Assembly: GCA_029961685.1 (NCBI GenBank)
Contig: JARWKL010000008.1
Span: 31,001,619-31,065,618 of the forward strand
Source: Aristolochia californica
Taxonomy: Eukaryota; Streptophyta; Magnoliopsida; Piperales; Aristolochiaceae
Reading direction: 5' to 3'
DNA: 64,000 bases
Shown here: in pieces, positions 63,023 through 64,000 of the stretch
How the letters are laid out: each line of letters starts with the position of its first letter
Numbering within the stretch: the first letter of the stretch is position 1
Position numbers and translations under genes: made by a program
The notes under the pieces: generated by a model
The model's input: the letters and a program-made list of their open reading frames with translations, nothing else
The model's database searches: none
Told to the model about the DNA's origin: nothing

Positions 63023-64000
63023 TTCATTTTTTATAGTGCGTGAAATAATTTTCTTCACTTTTACATTTAGTATGGTTTTCAATTTCATTTTTGCATACAT
63101 GGACTCTAAAATTTTCATTTTGTTGCGTTCTATTTTGCCTTATATCTTTGTTGTTTACGAGAAAATGGGAGAGTGAAAACTCAAGTTTGGATCTGAAAAA
63201 AAAAAAGTTGAACATCCACAAATGCTGAGAGAGATAATTCCAAAAAGTATCTGTGATTTTTAAGGATAGGCAAAAAGTGGGTTGTTTGGCTCTGGTAAAT
63301 ATCCAACCACTTGAGGATTTGATTTTTTCTACTCCTTGAGATTTTTGGCATCATTAGGCCACTTGCATCCTCAACATGTTTCTGGCAAGCATGGACATCA
63401 CATTTAAACCATGTTAGGATCAGTTAGAAGTCCATTTCCTATAAAATTCCACCAAGCTAATTATTAGGGGTTTGTACTAGTGGAATTTCCCAAACATGGA
63501 TAACAAAAGCTTGGAGTACATTTTTTATAGTGCGTGAAATAATTTTCTTCACTTTTACATTTATTATGGTTTTGAAATTTTTTTTTGCATACATGGACTC
63601 TAAAATTTTCATTTTGGTGGGAACTATTTTGCCTAATATCGTTTTTGTTTACGAGATAAATGGGAGAGTGAAAACTCAAGTTTGGATCTGAAAAAAAAAG
63701 TTGAACATTCACAAATGCTAAGAGAGATAATTCCAAAAAGTATCGGTGATTTTGATGGATAGGCGAAAAGTGGGTTGTTTGGCTCAGGTAAATATCCAAC
63801 CACTTGAGGATTTGATTTTTTCTACTCCTTGTGATTTTTGGCAGCATTAGGGCCACTTGCATCCTCAACATGTTTCTGGCACGCATGGACACCACATTTA
63901 AAGCATGTTAGGATCAGTTTGAAGTCCCTTTCCTATAAAATTCCACCAAGCTAATTATTAGGGGGCTGAACTAGTGGAATTTCCCATACATGGATAACAA

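Larger units (their letters stand above)
1..64000. repeat. Continuous 493-bp satellite DNA array, 128 full monomers
   Basis: Every part of the window aligns to one AT-rich monomer in one orientation. I phased monomers at the first base of the landmark ttcattttttatagtgcg, which follows cttggag. Landmarks fall at 377, 873, 1367, 1863 and so on to 62530, 63023 and 63517, which gives 129 landmarks and a mean spacing of 493.3 bp. Spacing stays between about 480 and 499 bp except where a named indel explains it, so no transposon or unique segment is inserted. The whole-window register shows a pure satellite; its chromosomal location (centromere, pericentromere, subtelomere or knob) is not visible. 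I do not recognise the family. No stretch of more than 300 bases holds anything other than this repeat. Confidence 0.98.
55109..64000. repeat. Right array segment: diversified monomers
   Basis: Starts are 55109, 55604, 56100, 56595, 57088, 57582, 58078, 58573, 59068, 59564, 60059, 60553, 61047, 61541, 62036, 62530, 63023 and 63517, the last partial (484 bp). The monomers at 56595 and 60059 share ggataacgaaacc, ttttttctagtgcg, tttataat, aaattttattttgc and gtttcaagaaaaat at an offset of 3,464 bp (7 monomers). The boundaries before 58573 and 63023 share tagagggttg with caaacaaggacaac (9 monomers). Otherwise similarity is scattered. Confidence 0.9.

Noticed and set aside
1..64000. Well over 100 open reading frames of 60-145 codons, mostly on the minus strand
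   Set aside because: They recur at monomer spacing, start and stop at the same repeat positions, change frame with A/T run length and show no recognisable domain. They reflect the satellite consensus and are not genes.
1..64000. CRISPR array or phage-type repeat system
   Set aside because: The period is 493 bp with continuous homology; there are no short identical repeats separated by unique spacers and no associated genes.
1..64000. Transposon or LTR insertion within the array
   Set aside because: Landmark spacing never departs enough to hide an insertion; the largest gain is the 29-bp duplication at 23.6 and 35.5 kb.
1..64000. Ribosomal intergenic spacer, rRNA, tRNA or telomere repeats
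   Set aside because: No rRNA-like or tRNA-like segments and no short telomeric repeat are visible; the composition is uniform AT-rich satellite.
1..64000. CENP-B box as evidence of a centromere
   Set aside because: I found no match to the mammalian CENP-B box pattern in the monomer, and its absence would not rule a centromere in or out.

Overview
The whole 64-kb window is one uninterrupted tandem satellite array. An AT-rich monomer of about 493 bp repeats head to tail, always in the same orientation. There are 128 complete copies from base 377 to base 63,516, a 376-bp partial copy at the left edge and a 484-bp partial copy at the right edge. Mean monomer length between landmarks is 493.3 bp, and most single copies measure 480 to 499 bp. 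I found no unique sequence, transposon, RNA gene, inverted segment or credible protein-coding gene. The register never slips, so no sizeable insertion is hidden in it. This is eukaryotic heterochromatin of a centromeric, pericentromeric, subtelomeric or knob type. The sequence alone does not fix the species. A plant is plausible from the long AT-rich monomer, but I could not match it to a named family from memory.

The interest lies in the architecture. (1) The monomer appears to be an ancient, unequal dimer: a half of about 303 bp and a half of about 190 bp share an ordered series of matching anchors. (2) The middle of the window holds a very recent 11,844-bp duplication of exactly 24 monomers: about 12,059-23,902, repeated at 23,903-35,744. 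The two copies are almost identical, and their joints fall inside the same 28-bp stretch. (3) Inside and around that unit are older in-register duplications of 4, 6, 9, 15 and 17 monomers. They make the 8.4-23.9 kb interval a mosaic of reused blocks. (4) To the right, blocks are reused at 7, 9, 11, 13 and 20 monomers, and one set of monomers near 6 kb recurs 64 monomers away.

Layout: 1-8.4 kb, diversified monomers with one local subfamily (3.35-5.8 kb); 8.4-12.06 kb, an older copy of the 15.8-19.4 kb block; 12.06-35.77 kb, two copies of the 24-monomer higher-order unit; 35.77-38.8 kb, mixed monomers; 38.8-41.3 kb, a run of five successive monomers sharing a 14-bp deletion; 41.3-44.4 kb, relatives of the 34.9-36.6 kb monomers, then a near-identical neighbouring pair; 44.4-52.1 kb, an 11-monomer-spaced duplication; 52.1-64 kb, more diverged monomers with occasional pairings.

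The array evolves by unequal exchange or conversion that keeps the monomer register. Diagnostic small mutations (a 14-bp deletion, a 29-bp duplication, a recurring two-monomer cassette) let several events be put in order. Minus-strand open frames of 60-145 codons recur at monomer spacing. They are by-products of the repeat and are not annotated as genes.
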